Assembly: GCA_000503195.1 (NCBI GenBank)
Contig: AYSC01000002.1
Coordinates: forward strand, 1 to 64,000
Direction: 5' to 3'
DNA from: Blastomonas sp. CACIA14H2
GTDB taxonomy: Bacteria > Pseudomonadota > Alphaproteobacteria > Sphingomonadales > Sphingomonadaceae
DNA length: 64,000 nt
Shown: positions 54,618 through 63,506 of the stretch, piece after piece
How the letters are laid out: each line of letters opens with the position of its first letter
Position numbering within the stretch: position 1 is the first letter of the stretch
Notes under the pieces: generated by a model
Database searches by the model: none
Told to the model about the DNA's origin: nothing
Seen by the model: only the letters and a program-made list of their open reading frames with translations
Made by a program: the position numbers and the translations under genes

Positions 54618-55397
54618 ATGAACCGTCTGGCAGGAAAAGTCGCGATCATCACAGGCGCTGCACGCGGCCAGGGCGAGGCCACCGCGCGCCTGTTTGCCGC
54701 CGAGGGCTGTTCGGTCATCATGACCGACATCCTTGTGGAAGAGGGGGAGAAGGTCGCAGCCGACATCGGCGGTGACGTCCGGTTCCTCCGGCACGACATC
54801 TCGAGCGAAAGCGATTGGGCCATGGTGGTCGAGGAGGCCGTGGCGCTCTATGGCGGGGTCGATATCCTGATCAACAATGCGGCGATCTCGCTGTTCAAGT
54901 CGATCGAGGACACCGGTGCAGATGAGGTCCGGCGGCTGCTGGCCGTCAATGCCGTCGGCCCGTTTATCGGGATCAAGGCGGTGCTGCCGCTAATGAAGGC
55001 AGCGCGCAAGGGCTCGATCGTCAACATATCGTCGGTCAATGGGCTGCGCGGGACCTCGGGCATGGGCGCTTATGACATGTGCAAATGGGCTGTGCGCGGC
55101 CTGACGAAGACCGCCGCGCTGGAGGCCGCCGCCTACAACATCCGTGTCAACTCGGTGCACCCCGGTGCCATCGACACGCCGATGCTCAATCCGACCGACG
55201 AACCTGCAACCGAGGCGCTCGCGCTCGACCTGGGCATCCCGTTCCGCCGCGTAGGCCAGCCTTCGGAGGTCGCTTCGGCCAGTCTGTTCTTTGCAAGCGA
55301 CGATTCCTCTTATGTCAGCGGTGCCGAACTCGCCGTGGACGGGGCCTGGATGGCCGGTCTCAACACCAATATTCAGAAGCTGGACTATATTCCCTGA
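54618..55397 (+). CDS. SDR family oxidoreductase, hydroxysteroid dehydrogenase-like
   Basis: 259 aa. TGAARGQGEA near residues 12-21 is the R-G-Q-G variant of the glycine motif seen in 3alpha(20beta)-hydroxysteroid dehydrogenase-like SDRs; NNAA replaces NNAG; YDMCK supplies catalytic Tyr and Lys after NISSVNGLRG; VHPGAIDTPM follows. NAD preference is likely from MTDI. It lies 55 bp after the KstD-like gene on the same strand and may form the ketone that the flavoprotein uses. Substrate is inference. Confidence 0.92.
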   Translation: MNRLAGKVAIITGAARGQGEATARLFAAEGCSVIMTDILVEEGEKVAADIGGDVRFLRHDISSESDWAMVVEEAVALYGGVDILINNAAISLFKSIEDTGADEVRRLLAVNAVGPFIGIKAVLPLMKAARKGSIVNISSVNGLRGTSGMGAYDMCKWAVRGLTKTAALEAAAYNIRVNSVHPGAIDTPMLNPTDEPATEALALDLGIPFRRVGQPSEVASASLFFASDDSSYVSGAELAVDGAWMAGLNTNIQKLDYIP

Positions 55398-55409
55398 TGC
55401 AGCATGTTC

Positions 55410-55446
55410 CGGCCTGAATGCGGTATCCCACGCCGCATCCAGGCCG
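55410..55446. terminator. Long imperfect hairpin between convergent SDR genes
   Basis: A 14-pair stem with one A/C mismatch (CGGCCTG-A-ATGCGG against CCGCAT-C-CAGGCCG) encloses a 9-nt loop in the 54-bp gap between the ends of the + and - SDR genes. No T-run, but position and strength suit a bidirectional terminator. Confidence 0.6.
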
Positions 55447-55451
55447 CATGG

Positions 55452-56201
55452 CTAGAGCGTGTATCCGCCATCGACGATCAGCGTCTGGCCGGTGAGATAG
55501 CTGGCGCGATCGGAGGCAAAGAAGGCCGCCGCCTCGCCGATGTCCTCGGCCAGCCCGAAGCGCCGCAGCGGTATCGACTTGCGGAAGCTCTCCCAGAACT
55601 CGGGGGTCATGCGTTCGGCAATATAGTGTTCGCCAAGCCCGGCGTTCATGGCACCGGGGGCAACGCTGTTGGCGCGGATGCCGAAGCGCCCTTCCTCCTT
55701 GGCGATGCCGCGGCACAGGGCCTCGATTGCCGCTTTGGGTGCGGCAGAAATGGTGTCGCCCACGATCGCGCGCGTATTGGCCATCGATGTGACCGCAACG
55801 AAATTTCCGCCACCCTGTGCGCGGAACAGTGGAACGAGCGCGGCGGTGACACGGATAAAACCCATCGTCTCGGTCTCGAAAACCTCGCGCCAGGTCGCCT
55901 CGTCGATCTGGTTGATATAGGGCTGGTCGATCGCACAGCCGGCGGAAAATACCGCGCAGCCGATCGGTCCTAGCACTTGGCTGGTCTCCTCGACCGCTGC
56001 GCGCACCGACGCAGCATCGCCGACATCGCATTGGACCGGATAGCCCCGGCATGTTTCGGGCAGGCTTGCCGCCAGTGCCTCGGCTCGTTCGCGCCCGGCG
56101 CGGTAGGTGATGGCAACCGCGGGCCAGTCGCGTGCCAGCGCTCGCACGCAGCCCGCGCCCAGCCCGCCCGATCCACCAAAGACAATTGCAGATCTCCGCA
56201 T
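55452..56201 (-). CDS. Atypical SDR lacking the catalytic tyrosine
   Basis: 249-aa SDR fold: glycine motif VFGGSGGLGAG at 7-17, the normal tail ASYLTGQTLIVDGGYTL, and Ser139 in VTSMANT. The residue 13 after Ser139, where the catalytic Tyr belongs, is Ser152 in ISAAPKAAIE; Lys156 is kept. NNAG is replaced by FSAGC. I checked this stretch by hand translation of the strand and there is no frame change. It is therefore probably not a standard dehydrogenase; it could use another chemistry or be structural. It begins 11 nt after the stop of the next minus-strand SDR. Confidence 0.9.
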   Translation of the reverse strand: MRRSAIVFGGSGGLGAGCVRALARDWPAVAITYRAGRERAEALAASLPETCRGYPVQCDVGDAASVRAAVEETSQVLGPIGCAVFSAGCAIDQPYINQIDEATWREVFETETMGFIRVTAALVPLFRAQGGGNFVAVTSMANTRAIVGDTISAAPKAAIEALCRGIAKEEGRFGIRANSVAPGAMNAGLGEHYIAERMTPEFWESFRKSIPLRRFGLAEDIGEAAAFFASDRASYLTGQTLIVDGGYTL

Positions 56202-56212
56202 CGGGTTTGTCC

Positions 56213-56983
56213 TCAAGCTCGGATGGTGCTGCCGCCGTCGACGGCGAGCTCGATCCCGGTGGTGAAGGACGACTCGTCCGATGCGAGCCATAGCGCGGCG
56301 TCGGCCACCTCCTCGGGCTTGCCGATGCGCCCCATCGGATGGATGCGCGAAAACAGCGCATAGGCCTTTTCCCGCTCCATGCCGGTTCGCCGCAGTTCTT
56401 CCTCGAACATCTCGGTTTCGATGCCGCCGGGGATCACCGCATTGACGCGAATGGGCAGCTCTTGCGCCGCGCATTCCAGCGCAAACACGCGGGTCAGCGC
56501 ATTCAGCCCCGCCTTGCTGACGCTATAGGCGGCAAAGCCCGGTGTGACCCGGATGCCGAAGGCGGACGAGATGTTGATAATGCTGCCGGGCTGGCCATCG
56601 CGTGCCATCAGCCCGATCGCCGCACGGCAGCCCATGAAGGGGCCGCGCAGGTTGACGTCCATATGCTGGTTCCAGTTGGCGTCGTCGGTATCGGCCAGAT
56701 TGGCGCCGATGGTGACCCCGGCGCAATTGACCAGCACGTTGAGACCACCGTGATGCTGATCGATCCTGGCGACGACATCGCGCCATTGGGCATCGCTGGT
56801 GGTGTCGAGTGCGACCCCCATCGAATCGCTGCCGATCTTCGCTGCGGCGGCGTCGGCCTGGTCGATGGTGCGCGCTGCCAGCACGACCGATGCGCCTTCT
56901 TCTGCAAAGCGCCGGGCGATGGCGAATCCGATGCCCTTGGCCGCACCGGTGACGAGCGCAATCTTTCTTGCCAGCCTGTTCAT
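56213..56983 (-). CDS. SDR family oxidoreductase
   Basis: 256 aa, complete classical SDR: VTGAAKGIGFAIARRF near residues 11-26, NCAGV for NNAG, YSVSK after NISSAFGIRVTPGF, and the SSFTTGIELAVDGG tail. Expressed upstream of the tyrosine-less SDR with an 11-nt gap, so the two could be made together and even pair as subunits, which SDRs do as tetramers. Divergent from the crotonase at 57162 across 178 bp. Confidence 0.92.
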   Translation of the reverse strand: MNRLARKIALVTGAAKGIGFAIARRFAEEGASVVLAARTIDQADAAAAKIGSDSMGVALDTTSDAQWRDVVARIDQHHGGLNVLVNCAGVTIGANLADTDDANWNQHMDVNLRGPFMGCRAAIGLMARDGQPGSIINISSAFGIRVTPGFAAYSVSKAGLNALTRVFALECAAQELPIRVNAVIPGGIETEMFEEELRRTGMEREKAYALFSRIHPMGRIGKPEEVADAALWLASDESSFTTGIELAVDGGSTIRA

Positions 56984-57161
56984 AGCAAAACCCTCTCCTC
57001 GTTAGGCGACGAAAACATCATGTCAGGGGGTGGCTGTCGCGGGGTAGTTTGGCCGGCAACAGTCCCGCGCATGGATCAATGCAGCGTGAGACAAGCCTGC
57101 TCCTGTCTTCGTCCGGAGGTCGCAGCTATCATGCAGACCAACAGCAATTGGAAAACCAGAA

Positions 57162-57929
57162 ATGTCCTATCAAACCCTGGCGCTGACCTTCACCGATGGC
57201 ATCGCTGAGATCCGCTTTTCCCGCCCGGATCTGCTCAACCGTTTCGACATGCCCGCGCATGTCGAGTTTGCTGCCGCACTGGAAGAGGTCGCAAACCGCG
57301 TCCCCGAAGCGCGCGTGCTGGTGTTCTCGGCGGAGGGGCGCGCGTTTTCGGCCGGCGGCGATTTCGACGAGATGCTCGAAGCGCATGCCAGCCGCACCGT
57401 TCGCGCCGACATGGTCAAATATGCCAAGGCCGTTTTCAATGGTGTGGTCGATCTTCACATCCCGGTCGTATCGGCGATCCAGGGGGCGGCCATCGGACTG
57501 GGGGCAACGATTGCCACGCTGTCGGACATTGTGGTCGCTGCCCGCGATGCCAAGATCGCCGACACGCATGTCAATGTCGGGCTGGTCGCCGGCGATGGGG
57601 GGATCATCAGCTGGTCGCAGTCGATTGGCGTGAACCGGGCGAAGCGGTACCTGCTGACCGGCGACATCATCACCGGCGAGCAGGCATATCAATGGGGCCT
57701 GGTGACCGAGCTGGTCGATACGCCCGAAGAGGCCGCGCCGCGCGCGCGCGAGCTGGCGGCGCAGATCGCCGCGATGCCTTCCGCCGGCATCAACGGGACC
57801 AAGCGGGCGTTCGCCCGCATCACCAGCCTGCTTGCAAGCCAGGTGCTGGCCGTGGGGCTGGAATATGAGATGGAGGCGATGACGTCGCCCGATCTGCTGC
57901 AGACGATCGAGAAACTGCGCGCAAGATGA
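57162..57929 (+). CDS. Enoyl-CoA hydratase/isomerase family protein
   Basis: 255-aa crotonase: GRAFSAGGDFDEMLEAH near residue 60, GAAIGLGATIATLSD near 107 and VNVGLVAGDGGIISWSQSIG, the same P/A-G-D-G-G variant of the catalytic helix as in the crotonase at 44975. It would act on an enoyl- or dienoyl-CoA. First gene of the last plus-strand group; the iron-sulfur flavoprotein follows 69 bp downstream. Confidence 0.91.
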   Translation: MSYQTLALTFTDGIAEIRFSRPDLLNRFDMPAHVEFAAALEEVANRVPEARVLVFSAEGRAFSAGGDFDEMLEAHASRTVRADMVKYAKAVFNGVVDLHIPVVSAIQGAAIGLGATIATLSDIVVAARDAKIADTHVNVGLVAGDGGIISWSQSIGVNRAKRYLLTGDIITGEQAYQWGLVTELVDTPEEAAPRARELAAQIAAMPSAGINGTKRAFARITSLLASQVLAVGLEYEMEAMTSPDLLQTIEKLRAR

Positions 57930-57998
57930 GTGGACACCGACCCTGCCGTCTTCGGGCGGACGGGCGGATGTGAAACCAGCTACCGGAGAGGCAAAATC

Positions 57999-59972
57999 AT
58001 GCATTACACCCATGTCCACACGCCGCTGAAGATCGGCCGGACCACGATCAAGAACCGCATCTTCCGCCCGGCCCACGCCACGATCCTGGGCAAGGGCGCA
58101 ATGAGCGATGCGCTGATTGCCTATCACGAAGCGCGCGCGAAGGGCGGGGCAGGGCTGTCGATTGTCGAGGTGGGATCGGTGCATCCGACCAGCCCGCTGG
58201 CGATCGACCTGTGGAAGGCCGAGCTGGAGCCCGGATATCGCAAGCTGGGCGACATGGGCCGCAAGTACGATATGAAGATTTTCCAGCAGCTCTGGCATGC
58301 CGGGCACCACGGCATGCCCAGGGACGGCAGTCCGCCCTGGGGCGTCAGCGCGACACCCAGCGTCGAGGTCGGGATCGTGCCGATCGAGATGACCAAGTCG
58401 ATGATCGCGGAGATCATCGAGGCCTATGCCACCGCCGCGCGGCGGATGGAGGCCTGGGGCATCGATGGAGTCGATGTGCATTGTGCGCATGGCTATCTGC
58501 CGGGGCAGTTCCTGTCCGCGAACACCAATTTGCGCACCGACGAATATGGCGGCGATACCATCCTCGAACGCGCGCGCTTCGTCATCGAGCTGATGGAAGC
58601 GGTGCGCAGCGCGGTGTCGCGCGATTTCGTCGTCGGCGTCCGGCTGGCACCCGATCTGACGGTCGGCGGCGTCGACGAGGAACAGAATCTGGCCATCGCC
58701 CGGATGCTCGAGGAGCGCGGCCTGACCGACTACATCAACGTCTCGGTTGGCAACTATAACAGTTACACCAAGATGGTCGGTGGCATGCACGAGCCGGTCG
58801 GTTATGAAATGCCGACCAGCGTTCCCATCACGCGCAACGTCAAGCTGCCGACGATGGTGGTCGGGCGATTCCGGACGCTCGAGGAATGCGATCAGGTCAT
58901 CCGCGCGGGCGACGGCGATATGGTCGGCCTGGTCCGCGCGATGATCGCCGATCCCGATCTGGTCACCAAGAGCCTGGCCGGCAAGGTCGAGCAGGTTCGT
59001 CCGTGCATCGGCTGCAACCAGGCCTGTGTCGCGCAGGTCTCGACCGAGCATGGCCATCTCGAATGCGTGGTCAACCCGGGCAATGGGCACGAACTGTATC
59101 GGGGCGATGCGTTGCTGGCGCCGGCGGCGGAGCCGAAGCAGGTGCTGGTTGTCGGCGGCGGCCCCGCCGGGCTCGAAGCCGCACGCGTTGCCGCGCTGCG
59201 CGGTCACAAGGTCACCCTGGCCGAGGCGAGCCCGTATCTCGGCGGCGCATTGCGCGCCGCGGCCAAGGCGCCGACCCGCCACGGCATGATCGACATTGCA
59301 ACCTGGCTCGAATCCGAGGTCTTCCGGTTGAATGTCGATGTGCAGCTGTCGACCTATATGGACGAAGACGATGTCACCGCCAGCGGCGCCGAAGCGGTGA
59401 TCGTTGCAACTGGTTCGCTGCCGCGGATGGATGGCATCCAGCACTCGCACCCGGGACAGCCGATCCGCAATTTCGACCGGCGCAACGTGATTTCGGCGTT
59501 CGACCTCTTCATGCAGCCGCCCGCCGATCTTGGGAAAACCGCGGTCGTGATCGATGATGTGGGGCATTATGAAGGACTGGCCGCTGCCGAACATCTGATC
59601 GAGGCTGGTCTTTCGGTCACCTATGTCACCCGGCTGCGCATGTTTGCCCAGCTTGCCCAGGCGCCGTTGATGGTCGAACCGTTTCTCACCCGCATGCGCG
59701 GCAAGCCGTTCGACTATCTGATCCGCCATCGCGCCATCGAGTTCACCGACAGCGAAGTGCTGGTCAGCCCGACGCATTTCACCGACGATGCCGATGTGAA
59801 GCGCATCGCCGCCGACACGGTGGTGTTCGTCTCTGCCAACCACCCCAACCGTGATCTCTTCGCCGCGCTCACTGACCGGAACACCGACGTCCGCGTCGTT
59901 GGCGATGCCAATTCGCCGCGTTTCCTCCAGGCGGCCATTCGCGAAGGCCATCTGGCCGGCGCGTCGATCTGA
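57999..59972 (+). CDS. 2,4-dienoyl-CoA reductase-like iron-sulfur flavoprotein
   Basis: 657 aa in three parts: an OYE-type FMN barrel (1-330, with IKNRIFRPAHATILG and QLWHAGHHG), iron-sulfur cysteines at about 335-358 (RPCIGCNQACVAQV, then LECVVNP), and a C-terminal FAD/NAD(P)-binding domain (VLVVGGGPAGLEAARVAALR near 384). This is the layout of FadH, trimethylamine dehydrogenase and the BaiCD/BaiH bile-acid enzymes. It would reduce a dienoyl-CoA or a steroid-like enone with NAD(P)H. GGAGAG upstream supports ATG 57999; the frame is open to 57930. Confidence 0.92.
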   Translation: MHYTHVHTPLKIGRTTIKNRIFRPAHATILGKGAMSDALIAYHEARAKGGAGLSIVEVGSVHPTSPLAIDLWKAELEPGYRKLGDMGRKYDMKIFQQLWHAGHHGMPRDGSPPWGVSATPSVEVGIVPIEMTKSMIAEIIEAYATAARRMEAWGIDGVDVHCAHGYLPGQFLSANTNLRTDEYGGDTILERARFVIELMEAVRSAVSRDFVVGVRLAPDLTVGGVDEEQNLAIARMLEERGLTDYINVSVGNYNSYTKMVGGMHEPVGYEMPTSVPITRNVKLPTMVVGRFRTLEECDQVIRAGDGDMVGLVRAMIADPDLVTKSLAGKVEQVRPCIGCNQACVAQVSTEHGHLECVVNPGNGHELYRGDALLAPAAEPKQVLVVGGGPAGLEAARVAALRGHKVTLAEASPYLGGALRAAAKAPTRHGMIDIATWLESEVFRLNVDVQLSTYMDEDDVTASGAEAVIVATGSLPRMDGIQHSHPGQPIRNFDRRNVISAFDLFMQPPADLGKTAVVIDDVGHYEGLAAAEHLIEAGLSVTYVTRLRMFAQLAQAPLMVEPFLTRMRGKPFDYLIRHRAIEFTDSEVLVSPTHFTDDADVKRIAADTVVFVSANHPNRDLFAALTDRNTDVRVVGDANSPRFLQAAIREGHLAGASI

Positions 59973-59986
59973 TCGGACGAACCGGG

Positions 59987-60778
59987 ATGGGTGTTCTGGA
60001 TGGAAAGGTCGCGATTGTCCTGGGCGCTTCTGCACCCGGGGGCAGCGGTTGGGCTATCGCGAGGCGCTTTGCCGATGAAGGTGCCAGTTTGGTGGTCGGA
60101 GCGCGCAGCGAGGGACCCTTGCAGGAGCTGGCACGGCTGACCGGAGGGATCGCGATGCGGTGCGACGCTGCGGTCGAGGCCGATGTCGCTGCCTTGGCGG
60201 CGGCAGCGATCGAGACCTATGGCAGGCTGGATATCGCAGTGAATGCGGCGGGGCGGCCGCTCGGCGGCACCATCGCGAAATGCCCGATCGAAGACGCGCG
60301 CGTGGCGATGGACGTGAACTATTTCGGTAGTGTGCACTTCATCCGCCATTGTGCCGAAGCGATGACCGAAGGGGGATCGATCATCCTGTTCTCGTCGATG
60401 GCGGCGGCGCAACCGATGGAATTCGTCTATGCCTATGGCTGCGCCAAGGCCGCGACCGACTGCCTGGTGCGCTATGCCGCGATCGAATACGGGCCGCGCG
60501 GCATCAAGGTCAATTCGATCCAGCCCGGCCCGATCCGCAGCGACATGGCATCGGGTCTTTGGGCGGTGCCAGGAATGGAAGACGTCTATGCGCGCGAGGT
60601 TCCGCTTCGCCGCATCGGCGAGACGGGCGACTTTGCCGATGCGGCACTCTGGCTGGCCGGACCTTCCTTTGTCAGCGGCCTCAATCTGCCGGTGAGCGGG
60701 GGCAACCAGCTGACGCGCATGCCGACGCTGGCCGAACGTCCCGACATGACCGGTCCGGATCCGACGAACGCGGACTGA
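59987..60778 (+). CDS. SDR family oxidoreductase
   Basis: 263 aa. The glycine motif LGASAPGGSGWAIARRF (residues 12-28) has an insertion (A-P-G-G-S) between the usual glycines, NAAG takes the NNAG place, and YGCAK carries catalytic Tyr and Lys after SSMAAAQPMEFVYA. It starts 14 nt after the dienoyl-CoA-reductase-like gene and ends 21 nt before the next SDR, so the four genes from 57162 form one operon. Substrate unknown. Confidence 0.91.
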   Translation: MGVLDGKVAIVLGASAPGGSGWAIARRFADEGASLVVGARSEGPLQELARLTGGIAMRCDAAVEADVAALAAAAIETYGRLDIAVNAAGRPLGGTIAKCPIEDARVAMDVNYFGSVHFIRHCAEAMTEGGSIILFSSMAAAQPMEFVYAYGCAKAATDCLVRYAAIEYGPRGIKVNSIQPGPIRSDMASGLWAVPGMEDVYAREVPLRRIGETGDFADAALWLAGPSFVSGLNLPVSGGNQLTRMPTLAERPDMTGPDPTNAD

Positions 60779-60799
60779 CCCCAAGAAAGCGAGTGCGGC

Positions 60800-61546
60800 A
60801 TGAATATCGACAAGACGACCCTGGGCCTGCAGGGCAGGCATGTGCTGGTGGTGGGCGGATCGAGCGGGATCGGCAACGGCATAGCGCAGCTGTTCCGCGA
60901 TCAGGGGGCTGAGGTGCGGGTATGGGGCACGCGCTCTGCAGCTGCCGACTATGCCGATGAGAAGGGGTCCGACCTGACCGGACTCGCTTACGAGCAGGTC
61001 GACGTCTCCGATCCTGCATCGATCGATGCGGCCGCCGGGTTTCCCGACGGCCTCGACATTCTCGTTCTAGCGCAGGGGGCGGTGGTCTATCGGCGCAAGG
61101 AATTCGAGATGGAGACCTTTCGCCGGGTCATCGATATCAACCTGGTCAGCGTGATGCACTGCTGCACGCGGTTCTACCCCGCGCTGCGCGAGCGGCAGGG
61201 CACGATCATCGTGATCAGCTCGATCGGTGCCTATAAGTCTGTGATCGGCAATCCCGCTTATGCCGCATCCAAGGCCGGTGTGGTCGGCCTGACGCGCACG
61301 CTGGGTGACGCCTGGGGCCGCGAGGGCGTGCGCGTCAACGGAATTGCGCCCGGCATGATTGCGACCAAGATGACGGCGGTGACCACGGAAAATCCGGAGC
61401 GCCTGCAGGCCGCGCTCAGCACGATCTCGCTTGGGCGTCTCGGGCTGCCGGCCGATGTCGCCCATGCGGCCCTGTTTCTGGCTTCGCCGCTGGCCAGCTA
61501 TATCACGGGGCAGACGATCATTGTCGATGGCGGCCGAAGCCTGTAA
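60800..61546 (+). CDS. SDR family oxidoreductase
   Basis: 248 aa, full classical SDR: VVGGSSGIGNGIAQLF near residues 17-32, RVWGTR for the cofactor loop (suggesting NADP use, since Arg rather than Asp follows), LAQGA in place of NNAG, and YAASK after SSIGAYKSVIGNPA. Last gene of the catabolic island; the following 267 bp hold no gene and the sulfatase on the opposite strand ends there. Confidence 0.91.
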   Translation: MNIDKTTLGLQGRHVLVVGGSSGIGNGIAQLFRDQGAEVRVWGTRSAAADYADEKGSDLTGLAYEQVDVSDPASIDAAAGFPDGLDILVLAQGAVVYRRKEFEMETFRRVIDINLVSVMHCCTRFYPALRERQGTIIVISSIGAYKSVIGNPAYAASKAGVVGLTRTLGDAWGREGVRVNGIAPGMIATKMTAVTTENPERLQAALSTISLGRLGLPADVAHAALFLASPLASYITGQTIIVDGGRSL

Positions 61547-61691
61547 AATTGAATCCTGCCGATTATCGATGCACATTCGGTAATGCGCGAAAAACCGGGA
61601 AAGTACCGCTCTTCAAAAGGCAAGCATTGCGATGAGAATGCGGTGCCAATACGTGTGTTTTCCGGAGGTTGTTTGAACTGCTAGCGGGAGG

Positions 61692-61771
61692 GCGCTCGCT
61701 GGCGCAAGAATGGAAGCCGGTCGCTCCCGTGGTGAAACTGTCGCGGAGATGATGCGCTTACCAGCGAGCGC
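61692..61771. repeat. Widely spaced 11-bp inverted repeat at the island/PUL boundary
   Basis: GCGCTCGCTGG (61692-61702) and its exact reverse complement CCAGCGAGCGC (61761-61771) are 58 bp apart in the 267-bp gap between the last SDR and the sulfatase. The gap is AT-richer than its surroundings in its first half. A transcript hairpin or a remnant of an inserted element are both possible. Confidence 0.4.
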
Positions 61772-61813
61772 GCGGCTATTGGATGCCGGAATGTCGGTCG
61801 CGCTCGCACACGC

Positions 61814-63430
61814 CTATTCCGCCAGATCGCACAGCTTCAGGCCCATCACGCCGTCGCTGGCGCCGTTGCCGCCCTGGCCCGGATTGGCCCCCGGCTGCCT
61901 GGCGGCGCCACCGGTATAGCGCGAGGAGGGCACGAGGCAATCGGCCCGCGGATCGTAGCGCGCCCGGCTGGGCAGCGGCTCGACCGGACCCGACGGCAGC
62001 ATCGCCCGCAGCAGATCGACGACCGCGGCATAGCGGGCGTCGTCGGCCAGATTGACCTGCTCGCGCGGATCGCTGGCATGATCGTACAGTTCGCGCCCGC
62101 TCCTGCCGCCTTCCCATTCGGTATAGCGATAGCGCTCGGTGCGGACGGAGCGCCCGCCATTGACCTGGCTCAGCGCGGGCTTGGCCCAACTGGCGTCATC
62201 GGGCTGGGCGAGCAGCCGCGCGAGGCTGGTGCCCTCGTTGCGCCGATAGCGCGGCAGGCCCGCCAGCTCGGTCAGCGTCGGATAGAGATCGAGCATCTCG
62301 ACCGTGCGCGGCGAATGCTGGCCCGCATGGCGGGTGCCGGGCACGCGAATGATCAGCGGGACGCGCGCCGATTCCTCGAACAGCAGCTGCTTCTGCCACT
62401 GGCCATGCTCGCCCAGCAGATAGCCGTGATCGCTGGTGAAGACGATGATCGTGTCGTCCGCTAGGCCGAGCTCTTCGACCGCCTGCAATAAGCGGCCGAC
62501 CTGCGCGTCCATGAAGCTGGTGGCGGCATAATAAGCGCGAGTGAAGGTGCGCTGCTCCTCGGCGGACATGCCGTAATTGTCGGGTGCCACGACCTTGGCG
62601 GCGGGGAACACCTTGCCCAGCTGCTCCGGCGAATTGTCCGCAATTCCGACGCGGTCGGACGGGTAGAGGTCGAAATAGGCCTTGGGGACGATCTCGGGCA
62701 CATGCGGCCTGTAAAATCCTGCCGCGAGGAAGAAGGGCTTGCCGCCTTTCGCCGCATCGCGGAGGAGCGCAATCGCCTTGTCCGCGACCATGCCATCAGT
62801 CTGCTGCGCGTCGGCGCAATCGTCGATCCGATAGGACAGCGCCCCACCGAGTGGAATGCCCGGCGTCAGGCTGGTGACCTTGTCGAGGCTTGCGACATCG
62901 CATCCGGCCGGATTGTATCGCTCGTCCCAGGCTTGCGGGTCGTCCAGGCCGTCGCGCCCGACGCCGCCCGGCACGCCCTGGTGAAAGATCTTGCCGACGC
63001 GCGCGGTATGATAGCCGTTCTGGCGGAAATATTGCGGCAACGTGACGATATCGGGCAGGTTGGCGCGCACCGGGGTGGTGATGTCCATGATGCCATTGGT
63101 GTCGGGGCGGGTGCCGGTCAGGAACGAGGCACGGCTGGGGCCGCACCAGGGAAACTGGCTATAGGCCCGGTCGAACGTGACGCCTTGGGCGGCGAGGCGG
63201 CTGAGATGCGGCGTCTGCGCGGGGCCGCCATAGGGCGCGATCCGGGTGTTGAGGTCATCGGCGATGATGAACAGCACGTTCGGGCGGCGGCTTTCGGGGG
63301 CAGGCCTGGCCTGGGCAGCGGATGGCGGCGCGGAGCCGGTCTGCGCCGATCCCGATGCGGGGATGGTCAGCGCCGCGCAGGCCATGATGGCAGCCGCCGA
63401 CGCGACAGCGCGCAGAAAACGTGCTTTCAT
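61814..63430 (-). CDS. Secreted sulfatase, iduronate-2-sulfatase-like
   Basis: 538 aa. Signal peptide at the N-terminus (RAVASAAAIMACAALTIPA, cleavage near SGSA-QT). The alkaline-phosphatase-like sulfatase domain opens with NVLFIIADDL (Asp58 and Asp59 bind calcium) and has the type I formylglycine motif CGPSR at 96-100, so it needs a formylglycine-generating enzyme for activity. The GKIFHQG and RPHVPEI segments resemble iduronate-2-sulfatases. It would remove sulfate from a sulfated polysaccharide in the periplasm. No formylglycine-generating enzyme gene lies in this window. Divergent from the glycosidase at 63765. Confidence 0.92.
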   Translation of the reverse strand: MKARFLRAVASAAAIMACAALTIPASGSAQTGSAPPSAAQARPAPESRRPNVLFIIADDLNTRIAPYGGPAQTPHLSRLAAQGVTFDRAYSQFPWCGPSRASFLTGTRPDTNGIMDITTPVRANLPDIVTLPQYFRQNGYHTARVGKIFHQGVPGGVGRDGLDDPQAWDERYNPAGCDVASLDKVTSLTPGIPLGGALSYRIDDCADAQQTDGMVADKAIALLRDAAKGGKPFFLAAGFYRPHVPEIVPKAYFDLYPSDRVGIADNSPEQLGKVFPAAKVVAPDNYGMSAEEQRTFTRAYYAATSFMDAQVGRLLQAVEELGLADDTIIVFTSDHGYLLGEHGQWQKQLLFEESARVPLIIRVPGTRHAGQHSPRTVEMLDLYPTLTELAGLPRYRRNEGTSLARLLAQPDDASWAKPALSQVNGGRSVRTERYRYTEWEGGRSGRELYDHASDPREQVNLADDARYAAVVDLLRAMLPSGPVEPLPSRARYDPRADCLVPSSRYTGGAARQPGANPGQGGNGASDGVMGLKLCDLAE

Positions 63431-63493
63431 TCTAGACTCCTTGCTCTCGGGCATGCCCGGATGGCTGTCAGCGTCCTGCCCGCAGTCTCGAAT

Positions 63494-63506
63494 TTGATCT
63501 TACCAA
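63494..63506. promoter_or_regulatory. Imperfect GntR-type operator candidate upstream of the sulfatase
   Basis: TTGAT-CTT-ACCAA differs in one arm base from the TTGGT-N3-ACCAA palindrome found at 63734-63746 in the same spacer. It lies 64 bp upstream of the sulfatase start. Confidence 0.35.

Noticed and set aside
57129-60035. 968-codon open frame antisense to the crotonase and dienoyl-CoA-reductase-like genes
   Set aside because: High-GC DNA leaves long open antisense frames; the translation is Arg/His/Asp-rich with no domain, and the sense genes have full family motifs.
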